DNA of 64,000 nt from Vitellaria paradoxa (taxonomy: Eukaryota; Streptophyta; Magnoliopsida; Ericales; Sapotaceae), in contig CM034240.1 of NCBI GenBank assembly GCA_019916065.1, positions 41,256,561 through 41,320,560 on the forward strand, written 5' to 3'. The notes under the pieces are model-generated. The model ran no database searches, was not told where the DNA came from, and was given only the letters and a program-made list of their open reading frames with translations. Shown in pieces: positions 47,128 through 58,117 of the stretch. How positions within the stretch are numbered: position 1 is the stretch's first letter; each line of letters begins with the position of its first letter. Position numbers and translations under genes: made by a program.

Positions 47128-47793
47128 TTTATGGGATTTGTATACTTTCTCCATTTGGAGTAAAAATATTTATTTTAAAAGTAAACATATAACTTCTTCT
47201 TTTACAATTTTAACTAAAGTGTAATATTAATAAATAAATTTAATTTAACTAAATTAATGTCAAGTGTCTGTCATATAAATCCATATGTAGTTATTCAAAA
47301 AAAAATCTATTTAGGAAAATAAAAGAAAATTAATTTTTATAAAAAAATAATTTTTCATTTTAACAAAAAATGAGTAAATAAATACTTTTATGTATCTATT
47401 TTTTGTATAAATATTTTTTCATCAACTAATTTTAATTTATCAGACACAAATTTTATTTAATTTAACAGATTCAATTAATTTTGCATTTCAATCTTTTGAA
47501 GGTTTATGTGTCCAAGGCCACGTATTCCAATCCAAAATAGAAAAAGTCATACGTTAATAATTGCCATTCTTTCTTTCTCATATATCTCTATTATCTTCCT
47601 GAGTTATCTCAGGAGTATTTGTTTAATAAAAGTTTGGTTAAAAAATACAGTAAAAATAAAGATTTGATGTAAAAGTGATATGTAATAAAATTTGATTAGA
47701 AAAAGGAACAAAATATTAGTAAAAAATGATAGATTTTGATTAATTTTAGCCAACCAAACACTTTCTGAGTTTGAAAATTCTAACTCGCAGTGC
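47128..47793. repeat. Segmental duplication, second copy, left part (empty site for the solo LTR)
   Basis: Matches 1767-1928 joined directly to 4694-5165, with 'ccatatgtagttatt' at the join. It shows the locus before the 2.77-kb LTR inserted in copy A. It stops at TAA 47794-47796, where the large composite begins. Confidence 0.9.
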
Positions 47794-48109
47794 TAAGGCC
47801 CCGTTTGGTACCCTTTTTGTTTTCTATTTTCCTATTTATATTTTCAAAATTTTGTAAATTGACAACAGAAACATGTTCGTTAAATTTGTTTACATTTTTT
47901 TGTTTCCAAAAAGTAAAAACTTAAACAGAAAAACGTAAATAGAAAAAAAAATGTTTTTACTTTGTTTTTCTGTTGCAAACATTTTGTCAATTCTAATACT
48001 TTATCCATTTTTTAAATTAATACTTTATTTTTAAACTAAAATTATTTTATTAAACTAAAATTATTTTTAATAAATAATTTTATTAAACTAAAATTTAGGA
48101 ATAGCAAGA

Positions 48110-48700
48110 TAGTAAACAAAAAAGATAACAAATATGCAAGATTAAATACAGAACAAGAGAAACCCATGAATAGAAAGATAGTAAACAAAAAAAATAATAA
48201 ATATGCAAGATTAAATACAGAATTCTAAGATTCTATCTAAATAATATTTTTCTCTTTTTCTTAAGAAAAATAACTTGTAAATAATGATTCCAAAATTTCT
48301 GTTTGATGATTTTCGGTTTCAGATATTCTTTGTTTTATAATAGATAAACGAATTCTATACCAAAATAATTTTTGCTTGTAATAATTCAATTGAAACATAA
48401 ATGAATAATACAGATAACCAAATATAAATGATGCTAAATGAATTTTTATTAATGGGTACAAGAGGTGATACAAAAACTTCCTTGATAAAAAATAATTAAA
48501 CTTGATACATCCGAAGGTTGGAAGCTTAAGAGAGAATACGGGTGAGATTCAAACGGCAGAATAATTTTTGGGTATGAATACAACCTGCCCCCTAGATTCA
48601 GCTTCCTTCCTTTTTATAATGAGGAAAAGAATCAGGCTACAGTTTTTCTCGTGATGGTAATGATAAAGAGCCTGACTTTTCTTTTACATAAAGTCTGACT
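48110..48700 (-). repeat. Inverted arm, left: pararetrovirus-like promoter/leader region
   Basis: Reverse complement of about 56645-57190. On the minus strand it carries a TATAAAAAGG box (complement near 48612-48621), then the same 'agggggcaggttgtattca' segment and a 70-codon open frame at 48261-48473. It lies head-on against the coat-protein fragment that begins at 48709. Promoter identity is inferred from position and TATA plus AATAAA layout. Confidence 0.7.
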
Positions 48701-48708
48701 TTTCATTT

Positions 48709-49099
48709 ATGGTTGCTCCTAAAACACCTTCCCCATCATTAAAAGACATCCATACATTATCACAATTATCTGAAACAGAAGTTGAAGAAATATTAGAAAC
48801 CTTTACCCCTTAAGATCAAACAATCAATATGGCCAAATGGAATTATAAAAAACATAATACAAGACAAATAAAAAATTATTATCCAAGATCATCTTTCCCA
48901 GATCAACAATATTAATAATTAGTTGAACCAACTCAATTTTTCAAGGGAACTGAAATTTATAAATAGAATTTAGATGGACTAACAGAATATTAAAAAATTA
49001 ACAAACTACAAAATATGACAATGGTTGCAAGTGCTTATAAAATGAAAAAATAATGTTCTGATAAAGTCGTAGTAGAAATTCTTATATCAGGATTTTCTG
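48709..49099 (+). pseudogene. Endogenous pararetrovirus coat-protein relic, 5' part
   Basis: Plus-strand frame from ATG 48709 resembling the coat (capsid) protein of Caulimoviridae, recognisable by a segment around MTMVASAYK followed by an ISGFSG stretch. At least six in-frame stops (first TAA after FTP, then a double TAA, a TAG and further TAAs). It breaks at about 49098 where Tekay-type polymerase sequence begins, and resumes at 55810. The zinc-knuckle end of the coat protein is absent from both parts. Not expressible as a capsid protein. Confidence 0.62.
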
Positions 49100-52000
49100 G
49101 TTGTCTTTACACCAAGCAATTATTGATTGTCATCTGAAGCATGTCTCGGCGATTCTTCCATCAGGAGCTCGATTCTGTATCCAAGGAGATTCCCGAGAAG
49201 ATCCAATTATATCCCCAGTACATTCTCGAGATTGCAGGCAATTAAATAGCTTGCTAGCCAATTTGACTTTGAATGAGGAGCTTCCAAAGACTGCTCTCCC
49301 TCGAGTAGTTTGTGAGTTCCCAGATGTTTTTCCCAAGGAGCTTCCAGGTTTGCCACCTCGGCGGGAAATAGTACAACTTGAATGGCACCTTATTGAATGG
49401 CACCAGCAGAACTTCAAGAATTAAAAGTACAACTTGAAGAATTACTCCAGCTAGGATTCATTCGACCCAGTGTTTCCCCCTGGGGAGCGTCAGTTATTTT
49501 TGCAAAGAAGAAAGATGGAAGTTTACGGCTATGTATTGATTACAGAAAGCTGAACAGAGTCACTATCAAGAATAAATACCTCTTGCCACGAATAGATGAT
49601 TTATTTGATCAATTGAGGGGTTCACTATTCTTCTCTAAGATCGATCTTCGATCAGGATACCATCAATTACGTATCCGAGAGGAAGACATTCCAAAGACAG
49701 CTTTCCGTACGAGATATGGGCACTACGAGTTCGTGGTTATGCCTTTTGGACTCACCAATGCGCCAGCAGCATTTATGGATCTTATGAATCGTGTTTTCCG
49801 TCCATACCTGGATAAGTTTGTTGTAGTCTTTATTGACGACATACTTATTTATTCAAAGGATGAACGGGAGCATGAACAGCACCATCGTATTGTCCTACAA
49901 ACTTTATTAGATCACCAACTGTATGCCAAGGCTAGCAAATGTGAGTTTTGGCTAACAAAAATACCATTCTTGGGACATATAGTCTCAACAGATGGTGTTG
50001 CAGTAGACCCAACGAAAGTAGAAGCCGTAATGAGCTGGAAGCAATCGAAGATAGTCTTCGAGATAAAAAGTTTCCTCGGTTTGGCAAGGTACTACCGACG
50101 GTTCATTAAGGACTTTTCTCGAATTGCTGCACCCATGATGCGATTAATCCGCAAGGATGTCATGTTTGTTTGGGATGAGAAATGTGAAAGAGCTTTTCAA
50201 GAGTTGAAGACTCGATTGACTCAAGCCCCAGTTCTAATCATACCAGAACGAGGGGTAGGGTATACAGTATACTGTGATGCCTCAAGAGAATGATTGGGTT
50301 GTGTACTAATGCAATTAGACCATGTAGTCGCTTATGGTTCTCGACAGTTGAGAAATCATGAGAAGAACTATCCAACCCACGATCTAGAATTGGCCGCAAT
50401 TGTTTTTACATTGAAACTTTGGAGGCATTATTTGTACGGTGAAAAGTTTGAAGTATTTTCAGATCACAAGAGTCTGAAATATCTGTTCACCCAACGAGAC
50501 CTGAACCTGCGACAGCGACGCTAGATGGAATATCTGGAGGATTTCGATTTCACCCTTCAGTATCATCTAGGAAAGGCAAATGTTGTAGCAGATGCACTCA
50601 GTAGGAAATCACATTCAACATTGGCGAATTTGGCAGTGTGGGAATGGAAGATGCTAGAATCGGTGAATGAATTTGAGATTAGATTTGATCAGGGAAATGC
50701 TACAGTGACAAGTTGTTCTCTGATGGCAATTCCCACGGTAATTACTACGGTGATCGATGCGCAACAACAAGATGAAGAAATGCAAGAAGATGGTAGCTCA
50801 AATCTTGCCTGGAGAGATTATAGAAGGATGGACACTTCACTCTGATCAAGGACTACAGCATTGTGGAAGGTTGTATGTCCCGAATTCTGATGGCCTTCGA
50901 AAGGAGATGTTGCATGAGTTCCATAATTCAAGATTTGCTATTCACCCTGGAAGTACGAAGATGTACCGTGATTTAGCACAACAGTATTGGTGGAAGGGAA
51001 TGAAGAAGGATGTTGCCCGATTCGTAGCTAAATGTCTTGCTTGTCAGCAAATCAAAGCAGAACATCAGAAACCAGCTGGATTACTCCAACCTTTACCTGT
51101 GTCTGAATGGAAGTGGGAGCACATTGCGATGGATTTCGTCGTGAGCTTACCTAAGACGTTGAAGAAAAATAACTCTATATGGGTTATTATTGATCGATTA
51201 ACAAAATCAGCGCATTTTTTACTAGTGAACACTACCGACACACTCCAAAAGCGCAGCCAGCTATATATTCGCGAGATCATCCGGCTTCACGGAACACGAG
51301 TCTCCATAGTATCTGACCGAGATCCATTATTCACAGCTCAATTTTGAAAAAGTTTGCAGGAGGCTTTAGGCACTAAATTGACCTTTAGCACGGCATTTCA
51401 CCCTCAGACGGATGGACAGTCAGAACGGTTAATTCAAACATTGGAAGATATACTTCGTGCTTGCATATTAGACTTTAAAGGAAACTGGGAAGAACACTTG
51501 CCATTGATAGAGTTTGTGTATAACAACAACTATCAAGCAAGTATTGGAATGGCACCTTATGAGGCATTATATGGGAGGCCATGTCGCTCTCCTTTGTGTT
51601 GGACCGAGGTAGGAGAATCGGTAATAATAGGACCCGACCTGATCAAGCAAACATCAGAAAAGATTGCTATCATTCGTCAACGTCTACTTACTGCCCAGAG
51701 TCGTCAGAAAAGCTACGCTGACCGACGAAGACGACCTTTGGAGTTCGAGGTTGGAGATCATGTCTTTCTTCGAGTTTCCCCACGTCAAGGAGTCATACGA
51801 TTCGGGAAAAATGGGAAGTTAGCTCCTCGATATATTGGACCATTCGAAATCCTTGCAAATGTTGGGCAGGTTGCATATCAGCTAGCTCTACCACCTCAAC
51901 TATCACGTGTTCATGATGTATTTCATGTATCCATGCTTCGAAAGTATGAACCTGACCCGAGTCACGTGATTGATTGGACTGAACTTGATATTCAGCAAGA

Positions 52001-52172
52001 TGTTACATTTGAACAACAGCCGGTTAAGATCGAGGATCGGCGTGAACAAGTCCTACGAGGCAAAACCATTCCATTGGTTCGAGTGTTGTGGAGGCACCGT
52101 GGTGTAGAGGAATCCACCTGGGAGCGTGAGTCTGTTATACGTGAACGATACCCTCATTTGTTTAACACTTGA
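49098..52172 (+). pseudogene. Tekay-type polymerase, broken
   Basis: RT with [26 protein letters not shown] and an intact FIDD catalytic box; RNase H start (VYCDAS); integrase zinc finger with CLAC, core and GPF motif (RYIGPFEI); and a C-terminal chromodomain-like segment ([16 protein letters not shown]). Breaks: a deletion/frameshift near 49390 between two copies of 'gaatggcacc'; TGA at 50291-50293 (Gly expected); TAG at 50522-50524 (Trp expected); a frameshift between 50757 and 50845; TGA at 51345-51347 (Trp expected). The chromodomain would direct insertion into heterochromatin in live relatives. Confidence 0.88.
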
Positions 52173-52210
52173 GTCATGCTTTATGTAAATTTCGGGACGA
52201 AATTTATTTA

Positions 52211-52223
52211 AGGGGGGTGGATT
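52211..52223 (+). other. Polypurine tract of the Tekay-type element
   Basis: AAGGGGGGTGGAT immediately before the LTR start TGTAATAACC, preceded by the 'tttcgggacgaaattt' sequence usual at this place in Del/Tekay elements. Confidence 0.8.
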
Positions 52224-54159
52224 GTAATAACCTGAATATTTTTTTTTATTAAATTGCTTAAGTGTGGTGGTGATATTTGTTATAGTAAAAATCTAGAAAA
52301 TTGAGGATTTGAAAATTTTTGGAATTTGTTGGAAAGATTTTCAGATTGAATTTCACCCTATGTGGGAGTTTAATGTAGAATTTCTAAAATTTTTATCCAA
52401 ACACTTCCTAGCCCAATTACTTATTTGGTTCAAACCAAGCCCATTAACCCATGGGTCAACCCTTTTCTTTGACTCACCTCAACTCACTTCAACTCACTTT
52501 TTTACTCAATGAGTTGACTCATGAATAGTTGCTCTAAATTATTTCTCGACAACTTCATTTTCCATCTTCCATACACTCTCACCATCTTTCAAAATTATTT
52601 GACTAATTAGACAAAGAGAAGACCCTACATTGATGACCTTAAAGCATCTTTTTCAAATTATTTAGCAAATTGTTTGAAAGCTAACATGATTTAAAGTATT
52701 TTGTTAATTTGTCAAAAAGTTGGCATGATTGTTTAATTTGTCAAAAAGTTAGCATGATTCCCAGATCATGCCACCCATCTTCACCCATCCTCCAACACCT
52801 ATCTTAAATTATGTGGCTAGATAGTCAAAAAGGCTAAGCTAGATTATTTGTATTATACTACCTAATGCATAATGCCACTTTAGTGGTTTTCAAGTCTAGG
52901 TAGTGGAGCTTGTTTTTCTCTACCAACACTTTCTCTACACTCCCTATAAATTGTGTGTCTTCAAAGAGAAGAAAATAAGAGAGAAATAATAATAAATTAT
53001 TAATTAGTGAGGCTGAAGATTTGGTGTTGCTTGGAGGAAGAAGAAAGGCTTGAAATTTTTCAATTTGGGTGGTGTTCAAAGCTAACTCATTTTTCCTTTT
53101 CAGACTTGGTCATTAATATCTTCATTGAGGTAGGATGACGAACCTCCTAAAATATATTTGATGCATTTTCTAGGTTTGAAGTATGAAACTTGATTGTGAT
53201 AAAATAAATAAATAAATACCCGTATATTGGGGGTAGGAAAGCCAAAATTTTGACTGATGTAACTCAGTATGATGACAGCTCTCTATTTGTAACTTCTTAT
53301 ATGCTTCTGACCCCTAAAACTGTGGAATTAGGCTTCGGCTAAAATATAAAAGTTGTAGCCCTTTCCGTTTTCGTTTCAACCCAAAAAGAATTGCATCAAT
53401 CCGATTTGTGAGTCAAAAGTTATGCCCAAAATACTGAGCACGTGTAAAACTGTATTTTCTGAACAAACTAAATTCAAAGCTGTTTTTGTACCTTTAGACC
53501 TTACAATTTTAAAAAGTGTAAAACATGAAAGTTGTAGGTCTTGAAGTCTAGTTTCTACAGATATAAAGTTTATAGATATTGGAGTCCTGCTCTATTTTAT
53601 ATGAATTTTCTTTCAAGCTGCTATTCTACTTAACTTTAATTGATGCTTGTTTGGATTTGTTTAGAATATTATGTTTAAGGATTTATTTAAATTTCCAATT
53701 TCCTTCTGTTAGTTATTGTCATAATTTCTATTGATATGAAATTATTTTAAACTAGATATTATGTATTATTTGACACTCTAATATTGATGATAATTGACTT
53801 AGATAATCAGTTTCATCATGAATAGTTGGATGACTTATTCAAACTAAAATGCTAGTATTTGATAAAATGCCCAAAAGAAACAATGGACTTGTTCTTTTCT
53901 CATTTGGTCTTTCTTAAATGAATTTGATTTATTTTTAGGTATTATTTTGTCAACCTAATAAGTTATATAACTGCATTTTTATGATTAAGTGAATTTAATA
54001 AAACTTAGTCAATACCTTCCTAAACATTGGAATAATTCTATGGACATTTGTGGATATATTGAAGCCGATAAAACTTGTAAATTTTTCTAAAATTAAATAT
54101 AAGTTCAAAGAGCTATATTCCATAAAATAATAAAATAAAAGGTAAAAGAAGCAAAAACC

Positions 54160-54243
54160 GAGATTTGCAGCCAATGAGGTTCGAACTTGCGACTTTAAAT
54201 CGCAATTAGGGTCGCCCACCCACTAAGCTACCAACCTCGGCCT
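54160..54243 (-). mobile_element. tRNA-like (SINE) sequence within the LTR
   Basis: Minus strand: an exact A-box consensus match TAGCTTAGTGGG and, about 35 bases on, a B-box-like AGTTCGAACCT. Ends can pair (CCGAG with CTCGG), but the T arm does not fold, so this is a tRNA-derived element rather than a working tRNA gene. The 3' end probably continues leftwards into T- and A-rich sequence; limits uncertain. Confidence 0.5.
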
Positions 54244-54984
54244 AATTAATATACCATTAGAAATAATTTTATTCTTATCAAATTTGGTACGGTAAACTTG
54301 TCAAAACAATTAACTAAAATACTAATTCGTATTCTAAAATTTTTTTTTACTTGCTACTTGTTAATTTACATATAGTACCTACCTTTGTGATAATGATATT
54401 GATGACTATGTTAAATCTTTGATTTATTGAGAATTGCTATTAAATTATGGATTTAGATAAAATGCTTAAAAAAATATACTGCTTGTGACTGAATAATCCC
54501 ACTTTTGATTCATCACCCCGGAACATTGCCGGTTGTTATTAAAAATGTCTGATTTCCATACAAGGTACCCTTGGAATGTAAAAGGGTGAGAAGAAATTAA
54601 GGCACTCGGTGCTAAAGTTATTTTTGGCAATGGGGTGATGGGTGGGTAGAAATGGCCTTTTAGATGAAGATGGGAACATGCATTTTATTTGGGAGATGCT
54701 CCCTTCTGACCTGGCCAGTCAGGTAGCCGGTCGCGACGGCTAGGTTTTTGGTAAGTGACACCATCGGTATGCATTAGATGCTAAACCCGTAAAGTCACTG
54801 GTTCCCAAGGCTGGGGGTAGAGGAGGATAGGAGTATGATTATCTTAGGAGGATTTAGATTAAACTCCTTTACAAAATTTTACAGTGACTAGCAACCTCTC
54901 TTGTTATGTATGAATGATATGTTGGAATTATTTAATTATATTTAATTCCTCTCGATTAATATTTTATAAAAATATATATATATA

Positions 54985-55080
54985 TGTATGAAACCTGTAT
55001 CGCTACGGGGTTTGATTCCGAGACCTTAAAGATCTAAATCTGAGATCCCTACCACTGCGACACAGACTTCATTGTGGTAT
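54985..55080 (-). mobile_element. Second tRNA-like (SINE) sequence within the LTR
   Basis: Minus strand: A-box-like TGTCGCAGTGGT and B-box-like GGAATCAAACCCC separated by about 35 bases, followed by sequence ending in (TA)n. Weaker match than the one at 54160; target repeats not found. Confidence 0.4.
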
Positions 55081-55809
55081 ACACATCAGTATTTAACTAT
55101 TTTACATGTAAGTAAAATAGTAGTTACGGTGACGGTTTCATCGAACCGTTGTAAGTATAATTTACATTATTCAGTTGAGATCTATTGAATTAATTGTTGC
55201 ATAAATAGTATGCCACCTCAACACATTCACTTAATACAGTGTAGTATTACAACCAATGCATATAGGCACCTAGGAGATTCTGATTATTGGGCTTTAGTAG
55301 CTCACCCCTCGTGGGAATATTTTTTCAGGATATTAAGCACAGGGATACAGAAGATGAGCTGGAAAGAAATTAATTTCTCTTAAATATTCCATCAGAAGAG
55401 TTATCTATTTTTTTCTTCTTTCCTGTGCAGAGCTGGAGGACTTTATTTTTGGTCTGTAACAATTGTTGGATGATTGTAATTATTAAGCATAGACCTAATT
55501 TGCTTTTATTTGGTATGTAATGTTAATCGCGTGGTTGGGACACTTAGATGGCTCTGTAATATTTTTCTCTATCTTTATTTTGTGCCCTGTAGTTGAAATC
55601 CCATCAAATGGTTCAGTCCAATGACTTATAAATATTGTTTGGGATAAACAAGGAATTTTGAATATCTTAAATTTTTCTTGCGGGTCAACCCCAATTTTGG
55701 GAAAAATTCTGGGGCGTGATAGCGTGTTATTATCATCTTATTTTTATACCTAACAAATAAATCCCAAGTCACCCCTTGGCATTCGGTTATGAAAATCCAG
55801 GGCGTGACA

Positions 55810-56262
55810 GATAATATATTAAATGCCATTAAAACTGATGAATTTAATGAACCAATAAAAATTGAAGATGAAGATGATAATCCAAGAATAATAGAAGATG
55901 CTGTCAATATTCTAATATTTTCTATTGTCAAATATTTTATAGGAAATACATCAAAAATTAAAGAAAGATCTTCAATAATCTTAACAAACCTAAAATGACT
56001 AAAATTACGAAATTATCACTAGTATGAAGAAACATTTTTAACAAAACTTGGAATGAGAGATAACCAACGTCTCCCGTTCTTAAAAGAAAAATTTATAGAT
56101 GGATTACCAAGATTATTTGCTGAAAAAGTAAAACTAGATTAAGAGAACAAAATGAAGGCATAATACCTTATGAACATTTAACATTTCCAGATATATCAGA
56201 CACCATAAAAGATATAGCATTTGAAATCTGTACTAATTTCTAATTAAACCAAAGACTACAAA
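55810..56262 (+). pseudogene. Endogenous pararetrovirus coat-protein relic, 3' part
   Basis: Continues the coat-protein similarity begun at 48709 after the retrotransposon. An open frame to 55998 contains DAVNIL and the ERSSIILTNLK segment; then TGA, further frame to about 56130 with the FLKEKFIDGLP stretch, a one-base frameshift near 56135, and an end near 56262. A short piece of coat protein, expected between the two parts, is missing, as is the zinc knuckle. Described only as a relic; it cannot give a capsid protein. Confidence 0.65.
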
Positions 56263-56394
56263 AAAAATATTATTTAGATAGAATCTTAGAATTCTGTATT
56301 TAATCTTGCATATTTATTATCTTTTTTGTTTACTATCTTACTATTCTTGGGTTTCTCTTGTTCTGTATTTAATCTTGCATATTTATTATCTTAT

Positions 56395-56640
56395 TTGTTT
56401 ACTATCTTGCTATTCCTGAATTTTAGTTTAATAAAATTATTTATTAAAAATAATTTTAGTTTAATAAAATAATTTTAGTTTTAAAATAAAGTATTAGTTT
56501 AAAAAATGGATAAAGTATTAGAATTGACAAAATGTTTGCAACAGAAAAAAAGTGGAAAAAAATAAAGTAAAAACACTTTTTTCTATTTACGTCTTTCTGT
56601 TTAAGTTTTTATTTTTTGGAAACAAAAAAATGTAAACAGA
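56395..56640 (-). repeat. Inverted copy of 47890-48110 inside the composite
   Basis: Reverse complement of the left-end AT-rich MITE-like sequence (for example 'aatggataaagtattagaattgacaaaatg' region, shared with 47970-48010). It lies between coat-protein relic and leader copy, so the right side of the composite is rearranged relative to a simple palindrome. Confidence 0.8.
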
Positions 56641-56733
56641 TTTACCTTTATGTCAAACTTTATGTAAAAGAAAAGTCAGGCTCTTTATCATTACCTATCA
56701 CGGGAAAAACTGTAGCCTGATTCATTTCCTCAT

Positions 56734-56743
56734 TATAAAAAGG
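56734..56743 (+). promoter_or_regulatory. TATA box of the leader unit
   Basis: TATAAAAAGG, conserved in the inverted copy. The sequence just downstream is also well conserved between copies. Confidence 0.5.
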
Positions 56744-56878
56744 AAGGAAACTGAATCTAGGGGGCAGGTTGTATTCAAACCCAAAAATTATTCTGCCGTC
56801 TAAATCTCACCCGTATCCTCTCTCAAGCTTCCAACCTTCAGATGTATCCAGTTTAATTATTTTTTATCAAGCAAGTTT

Positions 56879-57142
56879 TTGTATGACCTCTTGTACCCAT
56901 TAATAAAAATTTATTTAGCATCATTTATATTTGGTTATCTATATTATTCATTTATGTTTCAATTGAATTATTACAAACAAAAATCATCTTGGTATAGAAT
57001 TCGTTTATCTATTATAAAACAAAGAATATCTGAAACCAAAAATCATCAAACAGAAATTTTGGAGTCATTATTTACAAGTTATTTTTTCTTAAGAAAAAGA
57101 GAAAAATATTATTTAGATAGAATCTTAGAATTCTGTATTTAA
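56879..57142 (+). CDS. Unknown small ORF of the leader unit, conserved in the inverted copy
   Basis: An 87-codon frame with an aromatic, hydrophobic N-terminal half (ASFIFGYLYYSFMFQLNYY) and a polar C-terminal half. The inverted copy at 48261-48473 keeps the first 70 codons open with only a few replacements. The first codon could be GTG/TTG-type or the ORF may simply be open from upstream, so a start is not certain. Not recognised; listed as viral or element-associated by position only. Confidence 0.3.
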   Translation: MYDLLYPLIKIYLASFIFGYLYYSFMFQLNYYKQKSSWYRIRLSIIKQRISETKNHQTEILESLFTSYFFLRKREKYYLDRILEFCI

Positions 57143-57189
57143 TCTTGCATATTTATTATCTTTTTTGTTTACTATCTTGCTATTCCTAG

Positions 57190-57970
57190 AATAATTTTAT
57201 TAAACTAAAATTATTTTATCAAGCTAAAATAATATTTTATTAAACTAAAATATTTTTATTAAAATTATTTTTAAAAATAATATACTCTATTTTTTTCTGT
57301 TGCAAATATTTTACCAATTCTAATATTTTATCCATTTTTATTACATCATATTAGAATAAATTATTTTATTCAAATATTTTATTAAACTAAAATTATTTTT
57401 AATAAATAATATAATTAAATTAAATTATTATGTAATATCTTACATAAATTTATTTCTAATAAATAATTAATTTAAATTAGTTAATTTAATTAAAAAGAAA
57501 TATATATTATTAAATTATTTTTAATAAATAACAAAATAAAATATATTAATGTAATTTAATGAATAATTTAATTAATATAAATATATTTTGTTAAATTATT
57601 TTTAATAAATATTATAATTAAATTATTTAATTTCATTTAATATAAGTGTTAATTTGAAATAATTAATTTAAATAACATTAAATATATTTCATTAAATTCT
57701 TTTTTATAAATATCATAATTAAATTAATTTAATTTAATAATTAATTTATTTATTTAATATGAATTATATTTTATTAAATTATTTTTAATAAATATCGTAA
57801 TTAAATTATTTAAATTATTATGAAATATATTTTATTCAATTATTTTTAGTAAATAATATAATTAAATTAGAATTAATATATTTTATTGTATTGGATTAAA
57901 TGATATGATATTTATATTTTATTCAATTATTTTTAATAAATAATATAATTCAATTCAATTCAATTAAAAT
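57190..57970. repeat. Almost pure A/T array of related ~60-100-bp units
   Basis: About seven occurrences of 'aattatttttaataaataat(a/t)taatt' at spacing 60-100 bp, for example near 57380, 57510, 57595, 57695, 57775, 57835 and 57925. The same motif occurs near 48040-48090 at the composite's other side. Confidence 0.7.
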
Positions 57971-58117
57971 AAAAAAATTAGTAATTGTGAATAAAATTAT
58001 ACTTCTAAACGTAGTTTTAGTTTTCATTTCAGGAAAAAAATGATAGTAGAAAATAAAAAATAAAAAATATAAATATATAAACGTAAATAGAAAAACGATA
58101 GCATATCAAACGACCAC

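Larger units (their letters stand above)
49098..55809 (+). mobile_element. Ty3/gypsy Tekay/Del-type chromovirus, 5'-truncated
   Basis: Begins mid-element in the protease-RT spacer, with no 5' LTR or gag, and continues through RT, RNase H, integrase and a chromodomain-like tail (to 52172), a polypurine tract (52211-52223) and one 3' LTR. It interrupts a pararetrovirus coat-protein relic. Fewer lesions than any other element here, so probably the youngest of the large insertions. The missing 5' part and lack of a left target repeat point to a deletion after, or during, insertion. Confidence 0.88.
52224..55809 (+). repeat. 3' LTR of the Tekay-type element
   Basis: Starts TGTAATAACCTG and ends AGGGCGTGACA at 55809, where coat-protein sequence resumes. 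A similar end motif, GGGGCGTGATA, at 55711-55721 is an alternative end. It is large (about 3.6 kb) and contains two tRNA-like sequences on the minus strand. Confidence 0.75.
56645..57190 (+). repeat. Inverted arm, right: pararetrovirus-like promoter/leader region
   Basis: Plus-strand copy of the unit inverted at 48110-48700. Layout: TATAAAAAGG (56734-56743), a 'ggaaactgaatctagggggc' start region, AATAAA (56902-56907), and an open frame 56879-57142. TATA followed by a nearby poly(A) signal is the arrangement of pararetrovirus or LTR promoters. Confidence 0.7.
47797..58117. mobile_element. 10.3-kb composite insertion with Tourist-like ends
   Basis: Bounded by TAA on both sides (47794-47796 and 58118-58120) and absent from copy A, where the flanks are joined (near 5166). 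The left end GGCCCCGTTTGGTA and the reverse complement of the right end GTGGTCGTTTGATA are imperfect inverted repeats whose similarity extends about 60 bp into AT-rich sequence, as in PIF/Harbinger-type MITEs. No transposase is seen. Nested inside are pararetrovirus pieces, inverted arms and a Tekay-type retrotransposon, so most of its length was added later or captured. Confidence 0.65.

Noticed and set aside
54160..54243. Possible tRNA gene
   Set aside because: A and B boxes are present and the acceptor partly pairs, but the T arm does not fold; treated as SINE-like.
56990..57010. TGGTATAGAA as a pararetrovirus primer-binding site
   Set aside because: Only the first six bases match the initiator-tRNA type site, and it lies inside the small ORF, so it was not called.
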